From contig JACAXG010000079.1 of the NCBI GenBank assembly GCA_018881555.1, positions 3,104,786 through 3,168,785 on the forward strand: 64,000 nucleotides of DNA. The letters are read 5' to 3'. The notes under the pieces are model-generated. The model saw only the letters and a list, made by a program, of their open reading frames with translations, was not told where the DNA came from and ran no database searches. Shown piece by piece: positions 1 to 14,389 of this stretch; within the stretch, counting starts at the first letter, position 1; each line of letters opens with the position of its first letter. Position numbers and translations under genes: made by a program. This DNA is from Amblyornis subalaris (lineage: Eukaryota; Chordata; Aves; Passeriformes; Ptilonorhynchidae).

Positions 1-18
1 TGATTCCATGATTCCATA
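1..18 (+). repeat. CR1 LINE 3' tail (end of a truncated copy)
   Basis: Two copies of ATTCCATG-like octamers open the window, the microsatellite that ends CR1 elements in plus orientation. The body of the element would lie left of the window. Confidence 0.45.
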
Positions 19-3000
19 TAAATTACTCTAAGGATGATGTTTTTCACATGCTACACATTTTACTACCCTGGCAACAAACATTAATCTACTAAAGACACTA
101 GCTTTCCTCAACTTCTTTGTCTAATAAAGAACATAGAAGTGTATGCCTTTTGAAATCAAAATGTATAACCCATGCTCTAATCCCATCCAATTTTTAAGGA
201 TTTTATTTCTTGAAGTAGGGTGTTTGGAATAAGGAGTTCTGCCCAATACAACGGCTCACTGCCAAGCAATGAAGTAATTAACTGGGGTAGTAAAGTGGCG
301 ATAACCAAGTTTAAAAAGTAAAAGCAAATATGATGATGATGACTGAAGAGTTGAATTCACACCTCTCCTTCTTCTGTTGTTTCAGCTTTGTTGTAGCTTA
401 AATGAAACCACAAACTCAGTTTTCAACATAAAAATAAACCAAACCGTAACATATACAAGCCTTCTTTCCTTCCACTTTTACTAAACTCTATCTCTCAAAG
501 AGGTATCAGTGTTTTTCCTACTATCAGAATTTGTTATTTTAATTATTTTAAAGCACTGATATTAATTTTAAAGGAGTTGCAATGGTTATTTTATAACGAT
601 CTCATATATTAGTTAACAACCTATGATTTTCTCTAAGTATTAACCTTGCCTATAGCAAACATTGCAAAACTTTTTTCAACCATTTTACTTTATGCATTTT
701 AAATTACTTTTATGAGGGCATATTTTAAGTTAGATGTCTCCATGTTTGTCCCCGAAATAAAATTGAAGCATTGAAGACTTCATTTCAACTAAGAAAATAA
801 TCAAATATATATTTCAAACCATTCATTTTGGAATGGAGGTAGAAGAACAGAAATTTGAAATTAATTTTTTTTTCTAAAAAATTGTGTAAAATTCTGTCTG
901 AAAAAATTATCTTCGAAAATTATGCATAAACTCACTCATATTTAAAATCACTCTTTTGCCATAATCAGTTGACCTAATTTACCATCATCTGTGCTTCTAA
1001 AAAAGGTCAACTTTTTCACAAGATTAAATGAAATCTATAAATCTTCAAAAATGTCATTTTACTGCAAGGTAAGAGTGACAAAATTAGATCAAGCATATGT
1101 AGTACAGATTCTGACCTGATATATACATACCATCTTGTCTCTTCTAGCCTTTTGCAGCAAGTGACAACTTATTTCCTTGCATTAAAAAGTCACATGTCTT
1201 TTAACAGAAACAACATGTTGAAGTGCAGCTGGTTACTAAAGCCTTGACTGGACAGAGGAGTCAGGGAGCATTACAATGAGATTTCTACCTGCAAAATATA
1301 CCCCAGCTCATGCTACAATGTGTACTCAACTGGCTGGATCACAGAATCAACAAAGTCTGTTTTTCAAAAGATTTCTATGCTCCGTCTCCTTTTCCTACTC
1401 CACCTACGACCACAAGTCCGGTTTTCCTATCCCCACAATTCCTTAAGGCATTGCCTCAGAGGGCAAGAGACAACAAATCCTGTGACTAATGGGACAGCGG
1501 GCTGCGTGTGCAGCCAGCTTGGCAGCAAGGGAATCCTGCCCTTTCTCAGGGATGGAATAAGCTGGGTTTCTCTCCATTAACAGCTGCCACTTGCAAGAAG
1601 TGATGTCGTCTTTGAGACTTCTGCCTACCCTCACATTGAAGGGCCCAGGAGTGTTAAAGCTGCCAGGGAAATGGCAGAGGTGATGCAGAACACAATGCAA
1701 GAACTTGCTCCCTTTAGGAAGCCAAACTAAAAGCAAATGCTCTGCCTATGCTACTGAAATTTGCAGGCAGCACTATACACCAACACAAATGGCTTTCACA
1801 AATACACTGAATATGGTGCAAAATGGGAACTGGAGCAAGAATAATCTGTGCATAGGATTGGCTCAAATTCTGTTTTATACATATTTCGCTAACACAAGAT
1901 GGGTGTAGATGAAAGCATTAGGAATAGTAAACATTAGCAAAATTGTTGAGATGGGAGAAAGCACACCTCCTTACTATTAAGATTCCAGTGAACAGTGCTT
2001 TGTTTCTCAGAGAATGAAGTAACTGACATCAACATTTAAAATCTGAATTTATGCATAAAGAACATTACCTTTATAAATATGACATGTAAATAAACACAAA
2101 ATTAACAAACCAATACAGACATCTCAACATGTACATATGTTTTTAAACCTACTGTGATAATTCGAAGAAGAAAAATTATATTAGTTTCATTCACACTTCA
2201 AAAAGGTTGAAAATAAGGTTCAAAGTAATAAAAGAGGTTTAGAGATATGTGATGGAAATTACTAATTATGTGCAGGAAAATGGGTGTGACTGCCTTGTAT
2301 TTAGAGAAGACAGTAACAGGAAGAAAAATTATGCATAGTAAATCTGACTACAAATTACATGCTCCTGTTTAAATTTTTGTAAGGCAAGAATAATGTTAAT
2401 GAAATAAAAATCCAATGTTTTACTGATGAAAGCAGAACTCTGCAATCATAATGAAGTGCATGGATTTTAAGTTTCACTGCTCTTCAAAACCAGTGAAACC
2501 ATTTATTCCATTACTAATAATTGAATTTTCTAATGAAAAAAAAAGCAGCCATAAGGGCAAGGTAAGTTATTTGTCTACTTTGAGACAGGCTACTGTATTT
2601 CCTATATTGCACAACAAACCCATGATCTCAAGGTATTTTTTTCGTAATAACATAAGTAGATCTGTTGCAAATTCAAGTCAACCACAGCCTACAGCAGTCA
2701 ATTGTTTAGGCCATACATATTAGAGAAGAAAAAGTATGTCTTCCCTTGGACAAATCAGAATACATATTAAGATACATCTTTAGCATTTTTAAACAAATCT
2801 TTATTTTGTAACTTTCTCACTGCATTAAGATGGCTTCCTGCACTGCAGTTTTCACAAAATAGTTTTGAAAATAATTTTTTTAACAATTTGGTTGTTTACA
2901 TTGCTTTCTTCAAGCTAGTTGACAATTTATTGCATACAGAGACCAGAAAACAACTTACTAAAATATTAATATCTCAGTTTTTCTGCCAGCTTCCAAGATT

Positions 3001-6000
3001 TTATATTACAGTTCATAAGGACTAAAATTCTTCATTCTTCAAAGTTACCAAGATGACAACCTCAGCTGCAGAGAATGGAGTTTGTTCAAAAGAAGGATGC
3101 TGAAAGGATTCTTGGAAAAACCAAACAATGGCAAAAATAAGGACAATTTTCCAAGGGCTCAGAAGAGCAAAAGTAAAAGGAGGAAGCCACAGATGGTAAC
3201 AACAAAGACTGCTAAAAATCCATACNGTATCATAATTCAAGATAAGAAAAGATAACAGAAAGTGAAGAAAAGGGACTCTGGAAAGACTGCAGAGCACAGT
3301 AAGGCCACACCCGCATGTCAACCTCAGGGCTTGTGATTTACTTCTTGCTAAAGAATTATAGCTATAGCCAGAATGACAGTCTTGCAATCAAAAGGCACAG
3401 GTTCAAGCAAACAAATATATCTGCACTAACCTTAACCTAACGGGCATGAGTAGCAACATGAGAGGCTCCTCAGTACAAGAGGAACATGGAGCTCCTGGAG
3501 CAGGTCCAATGGAGGGCTACAAAGATGATTAAGGGACAGGAACATCTCTCTTAAGAGGAAAGACTGAGAGAGCTGGGCGTGTTCAGCCTCAAGAGGAGAC
3601 AACTGAGATGGGACCCCATTGATGTCTATAAGGTGCTGAAGGGAGGGTGTCAAGAGGATGGAGCCAGGCTCTGCTCAGAGGTGTGAAGCAATAGGCAGAA
3701 ACTGAATATGAGGAAGAACATCTTTACTGTGTGGGTGACGAGCACTGGAGCAGATTGCCCAGAGAGGCTGTGGAGTTTCCCTCACTGGAGAAATTGAAGA
3801 ATCATCTGGATACAACCCCATGCAATGTGCTCTAAGATGACCCTGCTTGAGCAGGGAGTTTGGATCAGATTACCCACTGTGGTCCCTTCCATTCAGTAGT
3901 GAATTTCCAAGTGAAAATGCAAAAGGCGCAGAGGGAACGGAAAGAATTTTAGCAGTAGCATGGAAGAAAAGAAACAAGAAGGCTAGATATTGTCCCCTTT
4001 AAAACAATTATCTTTCAATAACAAGGTTTCTAATTTTTATCTAATTAGTGCATACATCTAGCTCTTTTTCAGTTAATTTCAAGTATCACACTAGCATTGT
4101 GCCACAATTAGGGAACCTATTAACCGTCCTTATTCGACAGCTTGTATTATTTCATGATAAGAGATATAGAGGAATTCACAGAACAATTCGGGGTCCTAAA
4201 GAACTTACAGCCTCAAAGGTCAGTAAGTCTGAAGTGAAAGTAAAGACATCAAAGGTTTCTGTACACTGAAAACTCAGGATGGGAAGGCAGACATAGCTTG
4301 GAAGTTACAACATACTAACTCGAAGTGATCACACAGAGCAACACTGCAGAGTAGCTACCCCCTGGTACATTCAGACCTTGTCTTTAAATAATTATGGACA
4401 TTTTACTAAACTCTTCAAGGTTAGTACACAGCTGATGAATTCTGAAATCTTGCTTGTATTTAATGTCCAAATATAAATATCCATTTTATATTACATTTTT
4501 CAATCTACAGTAAAGTAATTCCAGTATTGTAATGCATGCCTGGGTGAAATGAACCAGATACAAGATTCTGTGTAGTAGGTATGCTCTAGGTATTTTTAGC
4601 TTGATCTCCACCATGCCTTCAAGGTCTGTAGATTGCTGCTAAGGCACCACAAAAAAAGTAAAGAAAAACAAATCTAATGCTAATAGGCTTACACTTTCTA
4701 TACAAGAGTGCATGGCTGTTAGAGAATTCTTACAAGTGTACAAATCCAAAGGATGCTCATTGCCTCAGCGATGCAGGAGAGTTAGCAAACAGCAGCAATA
4801 GAGGAAATCTAGGAGATAAAAATCTGCAGAAGAATTCAAAACTCACTGTCCCAGCAAACAACCATTCAAGCTAATACTGGTTAAAAGGACACATAGGAGT
4901 ATGATGTAAACAGTATTACGGTTGACTAGCTCTGATTTCTGAATCTGAATGGTCTGTCTGCATCTCAGATGCAACCATGGTCAAAGGTCTGGTACTAAAC
5001 TTTGAACTGAGCTCTATACTAATACCAAGTTGATTTGACAGGAGCTCTCCTCTAAATGAATCACATAATGATCTAAATGATGTCATAATGACAAAGACCT
5101 CAAGATGCTTTTCTACCTGGGCTATATGACATGGCAAAGAGCAAGGATTGATACAAAGCAGCAGAGCTGCTTCTGTTACTTCACATTTTTANGGCTTGTA
5201 ACTGGGCAGTAAGTTACAGAGGAGCACAAAAGGTAACTCTGTAGCTTCTACAAAACGTTTTTAAAAAGGACTTTTTCATACACACAATTTGTTTGTAAAG
5301 GAGGTAACAGGGTTTTCATACGGGAAAAAAAGCCCTTTGAAAACTACATAGACAAAAGTGTTTGGGTTTTTTCTCCTTAAGCCAACACAGAAGCAGCTGT
5401 ATTTTAGACTAATAAGAAAAACATTTAATTAAGTTCTTAATATCAGAAAAACTGCAGGTGTTAGACAGGCAGTCTGTCCAAGAGCTTATACATTCTTAAC
5501 AAGGAAAGAGAACAAAACATGGTTTAAGTACAGTCTCCCCAAAAGATACAGATACAGATAACAATACAAAGCAAATTCCTACATTACCATTAGTTACATA
5601 TTAAACTGTACCGACACTTAACTCAATATTTATCTGAAGTATTTATTTTAAAGCACAAAAGTAAAACATCAGCAAGAATTAGCAGGTAGTAATGGAAATA
5701 CAAAAAACTCTAGATGCTATAGATGATTAAGCACATAATTTAAAAGATACTTCCAATTTACTAAGTTCAAATTACATGCATTTTCTGTAGTATAGAACTG
5801 TGTGCAAAAAAACCCCAACTTCTCAAAACCTTCTAAATAAATATCTACAGTTCTTCAATTCTATGAAGTAACAAATTAGTTTTGCCATATGTACATTATT
5901 CTCCTACAATTAAGACCAAATTTGTAGTAATTTCTATCTATACATTTATCTTTTAAAATTACATGATTTTTTTCCTACAGTGATCGCCTTGCTATGATGA

Positions 6001-7371
6001 GACTATCCTAACTGGGGTAATGCTCTACATAAAAGTTTCACATCACAAGCATATGTTGCTGAAATTGAAGGTAATGTTATACCTGTATCATATCCAGTGA
6101 CAAAGCTATTTAAAAATTCACACCTGAATGTCATTTAAAATGGGATCTCTTCGGAGGTATGTTACTTACAGCTACATAGTTGTTGCAGCACAATAAGACT
6201 GCTGTCATGATGCAGCAGTACACAGGATTTCCTTTCCCAGTAATTCTAGTATTTTGGCATTCAGTGATAAAAGCAAATACACTGTGTTCACTTCTAAGCA
6301 ATTTTACTTCCTTTCCTTGAATCTTTAAAGGTCATATAAACAATAAATAGCTAGTCTTGATATTATGGACTACTTTGCCTTTCCACTAAATTAGTTCTTC
6401 CCCTAAGGAATGAAAAACACTGAACTGCTATAAGTAGATTGATCTGTCCTTAATACGCTTTATTAAACAGTGTACCCTTTTAAATAGCTACACTTTCTGA
6501 AATGCCACATCAGTGCAAAGCTGTCGTAAAAGTGAGAACGCAAACATAATAAAATTTTCTTGAAATGGTAAGCTATTGTGCACTACACGAACTACAAATC
6601 AGGAAAAATACTTTTAGTGAAGAATGGCTGACTTATGCAGTAAATGAAATAAAAGAATTAAACTGATATTTCACAAGAAAGGTTATTAACTTGTCTAATT
6701 TACAACTGGTAAACAACTTTCATTTAAGAACAAATTTTACAGTTCCATCTTTAGTAACGATGTGTAAGAAAAGAACACCAAAACATCTTTCCAGCCACAA
6801 TAAAACCATTTTTTCTTTTTATGCCAGATGCACAGTTTAAGACACCCAGATGGGTAACTGCAATCACTTTAAAGCACAAATTGGTTGACTTTCAATAGAT
6901 GTTATTGTTTTTCTTTGATTTAGAGTGTAACTATTTTTTACAGTTCACTCTCCATCTTCTNTAGAAACATATGGAAACATCAGGTAAGAATAAGAAGAAT
7001 CTTACATTTTCATAATTTTCTCCTAACTGGCATAACTAAACATTCAGTATCACTTCAAAATAATGTAGAAAGCATCCTGTAATGCTACCATGTAATGGAC
7101 AGTACCTTGTTCACAGCAGCATTTACTTGTATACTGTTTAAGACACGAGTGCATTCATGTTTGCACTTGGTTTATCCCCACTGACTGCCTTTTAAAAAGG
7201 TCCTAGTAAACACACAGAACCTGATTNTACTTAATATTCTGTTTCTAATGCACAATAGCTGCTAGGTTTCTGAAGCATTTTAGTTTAGAATAAAGGCTAG
7301 CCTCTATAAGCATGCTAACTATAAACATGAAATGAAAACACATTTCTCACAATAGGAAAGTAATAATTAAC
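19..7371 (-). other. KLHL5: KLHL5 intron (after the N-terminal exon)
   Basis: AT-rich intronic DNA with one CR1 fragment at 3440-3897. I saw no exon resembling the BTB, BACK or Kelch domains on the minus strand, so the next KLHL5 exon lies beyond the left edge and this intron exceeds 7.3 kb. Open frames here are short and have no recognisable product. Confidence 0.75.
3440..3897 (+). mobile_element. CR1 LINE 3' fragment
   Basis: A 5'-truncated, diverged CR1 copy in plus orientation. It shows the usual 3' module: a 'GAGCTCCTGGAGCAGGTCCA' block, 'AGAGAGCTGGGCGTGTTCAG', 'GATTGCCCAGAGAGGCTGTG' and a final 'GTCCCTTCCATTCA' end. It lies in a KLHL5 intron, antisense to that gene. No intact reading frame remains. 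Confidence 0.88.
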
Positions 7372-7748
7372 CTGCACGAACTGCTGTCCGATTCATTTTC
7401 TTCTTCACTTGCTCTATCATCTGTTTCTTGTCTGTCAAGCCAACGTGCACCTCCACAGTCTTCTGCTGAGAATTCAAATGTAGGGATTTCTGAGGTGGAC
7501 GCCATTGGCCAAAGAGGTGAATTCTGGAAATCCTGTTGGCTGGACCTTCTGTAACCAACTGATGTTAAAGGTAAGTTACCTGAATCTAAAAACTTTGCAC
7601 CACCAGTTGTTACATTTTGTCCTCTATTCCAGAAGTCTCCCTGGTGGTTTTCAATTGCAGAGTTAGGGGCTGATGCCTGATGACCAAACCACCTCCATCT
7701 GATTTTTAAAATCTGCTTCACGTCAAACTCTTTACGAGAACCAGACAT
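7372..7748 (-). CDS. KLHL5: KLHL5 N-terminal coding exon (partial gene)
   Basis: This exon encodes the N-terminus of Kelch-like protein 5, a BTB-Kelch protein; members of the family commonly act as substrate adaptors for cullin-3 ubiquitin ligases. The product starts MSGSRKEFDVKQ, continues with an IRWRWFGHQ block, a YRRSSQ-DFQNS block and an acidic, serine-rich end (SEEENESDSSSCR), all matching my recollection of human KLHL5 before its BTB domain. There are 125 complete codons plus two bases; the exon ends TGCAG before a GTTAAT donor, so the intron is phase 2. A strong acceptor (pyrimidine tract then CCTAG) lies at 7772-7773, leaving a 23-base 5'UTR before the ATG at 7748, which has A at -3. 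The BTB, BACK and Kelch exons are not in the window and must lie left of it. KLHL4 and KLHL1 are related but their N-termini fit less well. Confidence 0.93.
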
Positions 7749-7901
7749 TCTTAGTGAAAGCCAGCGATCGTCTAGGCAACAGGGTAAGAAGCAGCACACA
7801 TAAAAGAAGATTTGTGCACCCAACCAAGACAAGAGAAACACATGCTCTGCCTGTCTGTGGCAAGCAGATTTTCTACAGAAGGAGGGGAGACAGCATTGCA
7901 A
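7749..7901 (-). other. KLHL5: Possible alternative 5' extension of KLHL5 open frame
   Basis: The KLHL5 reading frame stays open upstream of MSGSR to an ATG at 7901, adding 51 residues with a hydrophobic stretch (VFLLSWLGAQIFFYVCCFL) and then CCLDDRWLSLR. As I remember it, the canonical human protein has a similar extension that ends CLDDHLVSLR directly before MSGSR and is also hydrophobic. The acceptor at 7772-7773 falls inside the CLDD codons, so the extension would be used only when transcription starts close upstream and this acceptor is not used. The last 11 residues look conserved. The part before them resembles human weakly and could be chance. Confidence 0.45.
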
Positions 7902-10900
7902 TCACACAAAAAACGCTTCTCTAACGGCATGTCATTTGAATATAAACAAAAGGCAACAGACGGTGAAAAATGCAGAGATAAAAGAGAAGGTGAAACAATC
8001 ACCTCCATCAGGAGAAATGCTAATCACTTTACCCTAAAAGCTCCGAGGCTGTTTCTGTTGCTCTACTCTGACCATTAGCTTTCAAAAACACCAAACAATA
8101 TTCATTAAAGCGCTTTCAAGAGCTGAATACCACCCCCTTTTCTTAAACCACAAATGACAGCGAATGCAATTCCTATACTGCATCTTAGAATCTCTGCTTC
8201 TTATTCAGTTAACTCTTGCTACTACAGAGGGGAAAAAATGGAAAAAATCAAATTAAATTCCTTCTACACTGCTAAAAATAAATTTACAGAGAAGAGTTAA
8301 AACCAACCCAAAGATAACTGATTATGTCGGGGAGAAACTGAACTGCAAAGAATTCTTTTTCCCATTACAGGACATGCACTAACTTAAAAAGGACAAGCTT
8401 GGAAGGCTCAAGGGACTAGTAGTGGGGCTTATAAAGCCTTTCATCTTGATGTGCTTTGATTCAAATCTAGGTCTGCAGTAACGGAAAATTTCTATCTGAA
8501 ATGAGCTAATGGTTTCCATTCACTTACACATCACTAAACGAGAAAGTAAGAAAAAGCCAATTGGTCACTCTGCAAGACACCAGACAAGCCCCTGCAAAAT
8601 AAACAACATAAGACGACTGCTCAAAAAGCTTCTTTCTAATCATATACTGTCAACTGTTCCACATCAGGTTGGAAGCACTTTGATGGAACAGCGAAAAAGA
8701 GAAATGCACACTTTCGAAACAGAACTCCCTCTAGGATAGGTAATTTACATATCTTAAAATATCCACCAGAAGTTTTTACTTGAATGAGGAATAAAAANCC
8801 AAAAGCACAAAATACACAATGACCAATTTATGGTTCCCATGAAAAACAGCCTATTTCCTCTATGATATATGGGGCTAGTTAGGTATAAGATGTTGAGATT
8901 AATTTCAATCACATGCAAATTGTAATAACAATTTTAGAACAACGAAGAGGCATTGGATTTTATCAGTCCCTGATAAAGAGATCGATGTTTTCAAACTTTA
9001 CTTTTTCAAACTTAGATTCAGTTAGTCTGTTCAATTCTCCAGGATACATATGCAACAAATTTACAAGGAGTGCTTGTTTACTACTCTACAGTTTTTACCA
9101 AAAGTTAAAGTCACTGTCTCTCAGATGAACATGATGAACTTCAAAATATGGAAACTTGAAATTAAGATACCTGCAGTATTCTTTAAAACAGGCTATATGC
9201 AGAGTCCATGCGAAAACTTAAGCAGTGCCAAATTTTACCACCCAAAACACAAACACTCTGTGGAAAGCTCACTCCTCATTGGCCAGAACAGTTATTTACC
9301 AAAGTGCTTCTCACAAATGCTAGCAGAGCTCATTTCTATAGAAACTACATTCCAGCTGTCCCACAAAGAGATGCTGCATTTCAGAGTGTGTACCTTGCTG
9401 GCATCCTGGCCTCCTAGAAGCCAAATATCGAGACCTTTGCAGCTTATCCAGAAAACAGCTGAAGATACTTGGGAGGCAAGATGATTAAGCAGGTAAATCT
9501 ATAAAGCTCTTACCATCTTTGCTGGGGATTTAATTTAAACACAGAAAGACAGGGAAATATTTAAGAAAGGATTAATGATTTAATATATCAGCATGAAAAT
9601 TGTATCTATGTTTAACCAAAATGATATGACATGCATACCCTACTCATCTTGTACACATACAGCTAATTGTTAAATGCTTAACTGTAGTGTTCAAATACCA
9701 TCATTTGTGTAACTGCAAATTGAGTGAAACTGGAGTAAGGCTTAAAAAGTAAAAACAAAGAACATCTTTTTATTTATCCTCTCCATATGTTTTGTATTGG
9801 TGCCAGGTCTTCGTCAAGGGTGAAGAAGCAGGACAAGCAATCAGTCGGTGTATTTGTTAACAATCATCAAAGCAGTAATATTTTAATTATCCGTTTAACT
9901 ATAAAAAATAAGCTTTAAATAGCTTTATTTCTGCTGGTATGGTAAATCCATTATACATACGGAGTGACCTGGATTCTCATTCTTGTATAACAGACTTATT
10001 TAAAATTCAAGCTGTCCCAGTACAAGTCTACTAAGACAGTGGCAGATTTGCAGATTCTAGTGCTTTTTCAGCACTTTTCATTGATTTACTGGCAAATGTA
10101 GCCCAATTACTGCTCTTCTTTGGCTGTGAAGCTCTGGGCTCAAACAGAGATTAGAAAACAAAATGTGCTGTAGTTTTAACAGACCAAACCACAAAACTGT
10201 GGTTTCTCTTTCTTTCTCTTTCATTTTTCTAGATTATACAAACTCTTGCTCCTCTATACACTCTCAAAATTACAGTTCTAAGACAGACTGCATAAATATC
10301 TAAAATATTTCTCTGTTTCACACAAATTACATATATATTTGTATTACAGATGACAAGATAAGACAAGTGCCAGTTAATTCTTCAGTTTAAATTGACAGTA
10401 TTCCTCAGAAATAATTGAGGGCCTCTTGTTCTAGACAATCTTTTTACTATGGATAATGTGATAGTTTTTATCAGATCCCCTGCTGGGAGTTAACAGACTC
10501 TTGAGGAGATTTCAAACGATGAACTGTTAGCACTTCCACTTACTAGGATCACCCAAACCTCATCTTTGTCATGTATTCTGGTGATTGGTGCTCACAAATC
10601 CAAATGCCCACCCTCTATGCCCTACCATCAGACACCTTTCTAAGGCACTAATACATTAGATTCTATGATATTTCTGAGAAATCTGCTAAACCCCATCTTA
10701 GTCAAGCACAGTATACACAGACTTGGGAAGGATTCTGAAATTTTTCATTTACTAAGGCAAAAGTTTGCATTTATTGAAAAAACAACAGTGCTTATATCCA
10801 TTTTTTCTGGATAAAAAATTTTTTCTGGGCACGGTTGCAGTTTCCATTTTGTGGTGAATCAAAACAACATTTTAAGTATAGGTACACTGCCACCTTTGAG

Positions 10901-13900
10901 AACATAATTCTTTTCATATTAACGAGGTTGTGTAAGCTTACTGTGAAAACAATTTGAGAACTCTGATTTTTAATTGAACAGATTGATATTCCTTTGAGTG
11001 GACCACCTGAACATTTAATTTAAGTACATAATTTCTCTCATATGAAGAGCTTCACAAAGCTATAAATCCCTGCAGTTAGCAGTGGGGGACAGTTTCCCAG
11101 ATTCTGGCTTGTGAACAAAAAGAAAACATATAAATGCATGCTGTATGTTAAACCTGCAACTGTGCAAACAGGTAACATCAAGAACATAGCATGACAGCTT
11201 TAAAAATTCTCTTTTCAGAATCTCCAGACAGGTTATCTCCACAGAGATAAAAAATCATCTTTTTTTACTAATCAAAAAATTTATTGCACTGACATTCTCT
11301 GGTATTACATACGTTTATTCAAACAAGTGTTAAAAGAAGACCGCAATCCAGCATAACCAATTAAAATTTAAACAGTTTTAATGCTAAGATGCTTCTACTG
11401 TATATTTTGAGGGAAGGTGTACTTAATATTTAGAGTGTATCACTGGGAAATATGGGAACATTATTATTTAAATAATTAAGCCTAGTGCTTTTATTCATTA
11501 TGATTTTTCCTTTTTCTTGACAAAGGAAATCAATCAAGTTTTCAAATAAACAAATATGTTTATGGAATACTTTTTGAGGCACTTTTAAGATTTGAATCTC
11601 AACACCGCTTTTCATGGTAACATTTTTTCCATCAATGCTACCATTTGGCTCCAAAATTGTCCACCACTCAACTTCAAGGCAATTCAGACAAAATATTTTC
11701 GAAGTATTTGGTATGTTAAATGAATTTTAAAAGGGGGCATAAAAGCTCAGCTAGTCCTGATATTAATGATCTTTTTAAGTGCCAGTTAAGAATGTAAATG
11801 TCAAAATAATTACAAAAAGTCTTTGTTGTGACTACAGGAGTTGTTTTTCTCTTGAAAAAATACTGCTTAACAAAAGCATTAAATATAAAAAGATATGTTT
11901 TAGACATAAGTAGACTCATTAAGACATGAAAAAGTAATATTGTCGACGTTTAGTGATCCTAGATGTGTATTTGAAAACAGAAGAAAGGTTTACTGACCAT
12001 AAGATGTTCGTCAATTAATCAAATGCATACTTACAGCATTAAAAGGCACACAAAGTTTAACACTTCTTAAAATGGGATTTTCAAACTTTAAAATATTACT
12101 TTGAGGCATTAAAATAACTGTTCAAATAAAACTGCTATAGAGGAACTCCAAACTGCAATTCTACTCATACCTATGCTTATGTTAGAAGAAGTGTTAAACG
12201 TTTACTTTCTTTTTTCTTCCCTATTCCTGTGTTCCAGACCCAAAGTTACAGAAATCGCTCAACAAAGACTTCAGGAAGATTGCTATGTTAATGCTTCATG
12301 ATTCTATAAAACAATAATTGCTTCCTATCCCAAAGTTTTTTATAAATGCAAATACTTCTGGTTCATGGTTATGCAAAAAGTTCTTTACATCAGCAGCTAC
12401 AGCACACTTCATCCAGGAAAAAGGAGGAAAACATCCTACAGCTACTGACTCTATGTACTTACATTCATTGTTCTGACTGGCAGAAATGAGCTGTAGCCAA
12501 ATTATTGGTACCACCTCGCAACTTTCTGCCACTTTGCATTGTACATTTCCCTTGAAGCACCGACTTTGGAGCAGTCAGCTTAACAATAGCATGAAAAGAC
12601 CTGTACAGAACAACAGCCTAGTTTGCTGTTTATTTTATTCAGCTAAGGGTGAGGTGGGGGGTGAACGAGAGAGATTTCCACATGTAATACAATACTACAC
12701 TGTCAGATCCTAGCTCAAATATCACACTGGTTCACACACAACAGAAGTTGTGGTCCAAGACATTTGTATTTCTTATACATTAAAACACTAGCATTGCTTT
12801 ATTCAATTAATACCGAAGCATATCAGGGACTGCACCACCTACAAGTAAAGCCATAGTGCAGAGCTATTCCTAAGTAAACAGCACAGTAAGCTTATTCACT
12901 CTCAAATTTGCACTCCGAGTCCACCAGGTCAGATGTGTTTTTTAAGTTAAAACTTATTTGTAATACAAAATGGACAAAATGGCCCTGTGAAGGGCCAGTC
13001 TCTCAAAACACAGAACCATTTTTCTGTACCAAAAGGCTTAAGTAGCAACACACAAGGTGAAGATGAGCAAAAGATTCCCAGTTCATACACTCCAGGAATA
13101 CTGGTAGCACCGATTCTAATGGAAACAAGGTAGTCATCAAATCTAGAGACAGTAATAATCCAGCACAAATCATCTCTTCCAGAAATGTCACTGTTAAGGA
13201 AGAGTGGTGACAAAAACACTGTTCTGCAGATACTTAAAGAAGTCCTGCTGAAAGTAAAGCCATTTTTTTGAGCCAGTTTAGTAAGGTATTGCCTAATAAA
13301 GTTACAAAAGACCATAGAAGACAGATTGAAAGATTGCGGGAAATACAAACAAAATAACAAGGAGATAGTTTCTTTTTGTAGGCAAATCTGCAGGCAAACT
13401 AAAGACAATATTTTTATATTTTTCCAAGAGCATTATTTCACCATGAAGCACTCAGATTTCCTCAAAAACTCACAGAAAAATGGGTAAAGGACAACACTAC
13501 CAACATTGTCAACTGCAGAATGGACACTTGTTCAGTAAAAAATTACAAGTATTCACAGTTCTACGTTAGGCACCACATAAAAACCCACCAGGTTATGACA
13601 CAGTAAAAAACCAGTGAAAAAGCAGACTTGCAAGTGATTAGGTAATGCAACATAGTGCTCCATGCCAGACTACACAAACTTCTAAGAGAAATAGAGGTCT
13701 GTGGGCAAAGAGTTTACACTGTATTTAAATGCCAAGCTATGCAATGCCAGCGCTACTGAAGCAAAGTATTTCAAGACAGAGACTTGAGCATTCTAAATAA
13801 ATCATTTAACACCAAAAGACATCTCAAGAGACTCATTTCTCTCTCAGTGAGGACTTCTGTTTAATTAGCAGCTTCAGATAACAGCCCACCCCTCCACTGA

Positions 13901-14389
13901 GCCTTTAAGTTGCGTAAGAGGTAAAATACGAGGATATATCTTATTACATATTTATAAAACAAACGGTGTGATCTCATCTGGAATTCCTTGTGTGCAATTG
14001 ATCATTGCAACTCAAAAATAGTGTTGCAGAAAACAGGGTTCACAGAAAACCAACACAAATGATCAAAGTATAAAACCAACAATTATCACACTAAAAGGCA
14101 GAATGCTTATAAGAATCATATCGAAGTTTATAAGTATCAAAAATAATGTTTATGAGAATCATAATGTCTCATAAATATGAAAAATAACTTTTATTTTAAG
14201 AGTGAATGTCGCACTTACGACATTTTAAGAACCCAATTGTGCATAACATTGCAGATGTCAAACAGAACTTCTCATAAAAGTTTTTTCAATATAAAGATTT
14301 CTACCACCACTTGCCTGCCTGGAGTTGAATCTGAGAAGGGACATCATAGGCAACATGAAGGACTTGTGTAGGTACACAGGTAACAAAAG

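Noticed and set aside
12947..13408. 153-codon minus-strand open frame in a KLHL5 intron
   Set aside because: No domain recognised, no consistent splice borders, and composition like the surrounding intron.
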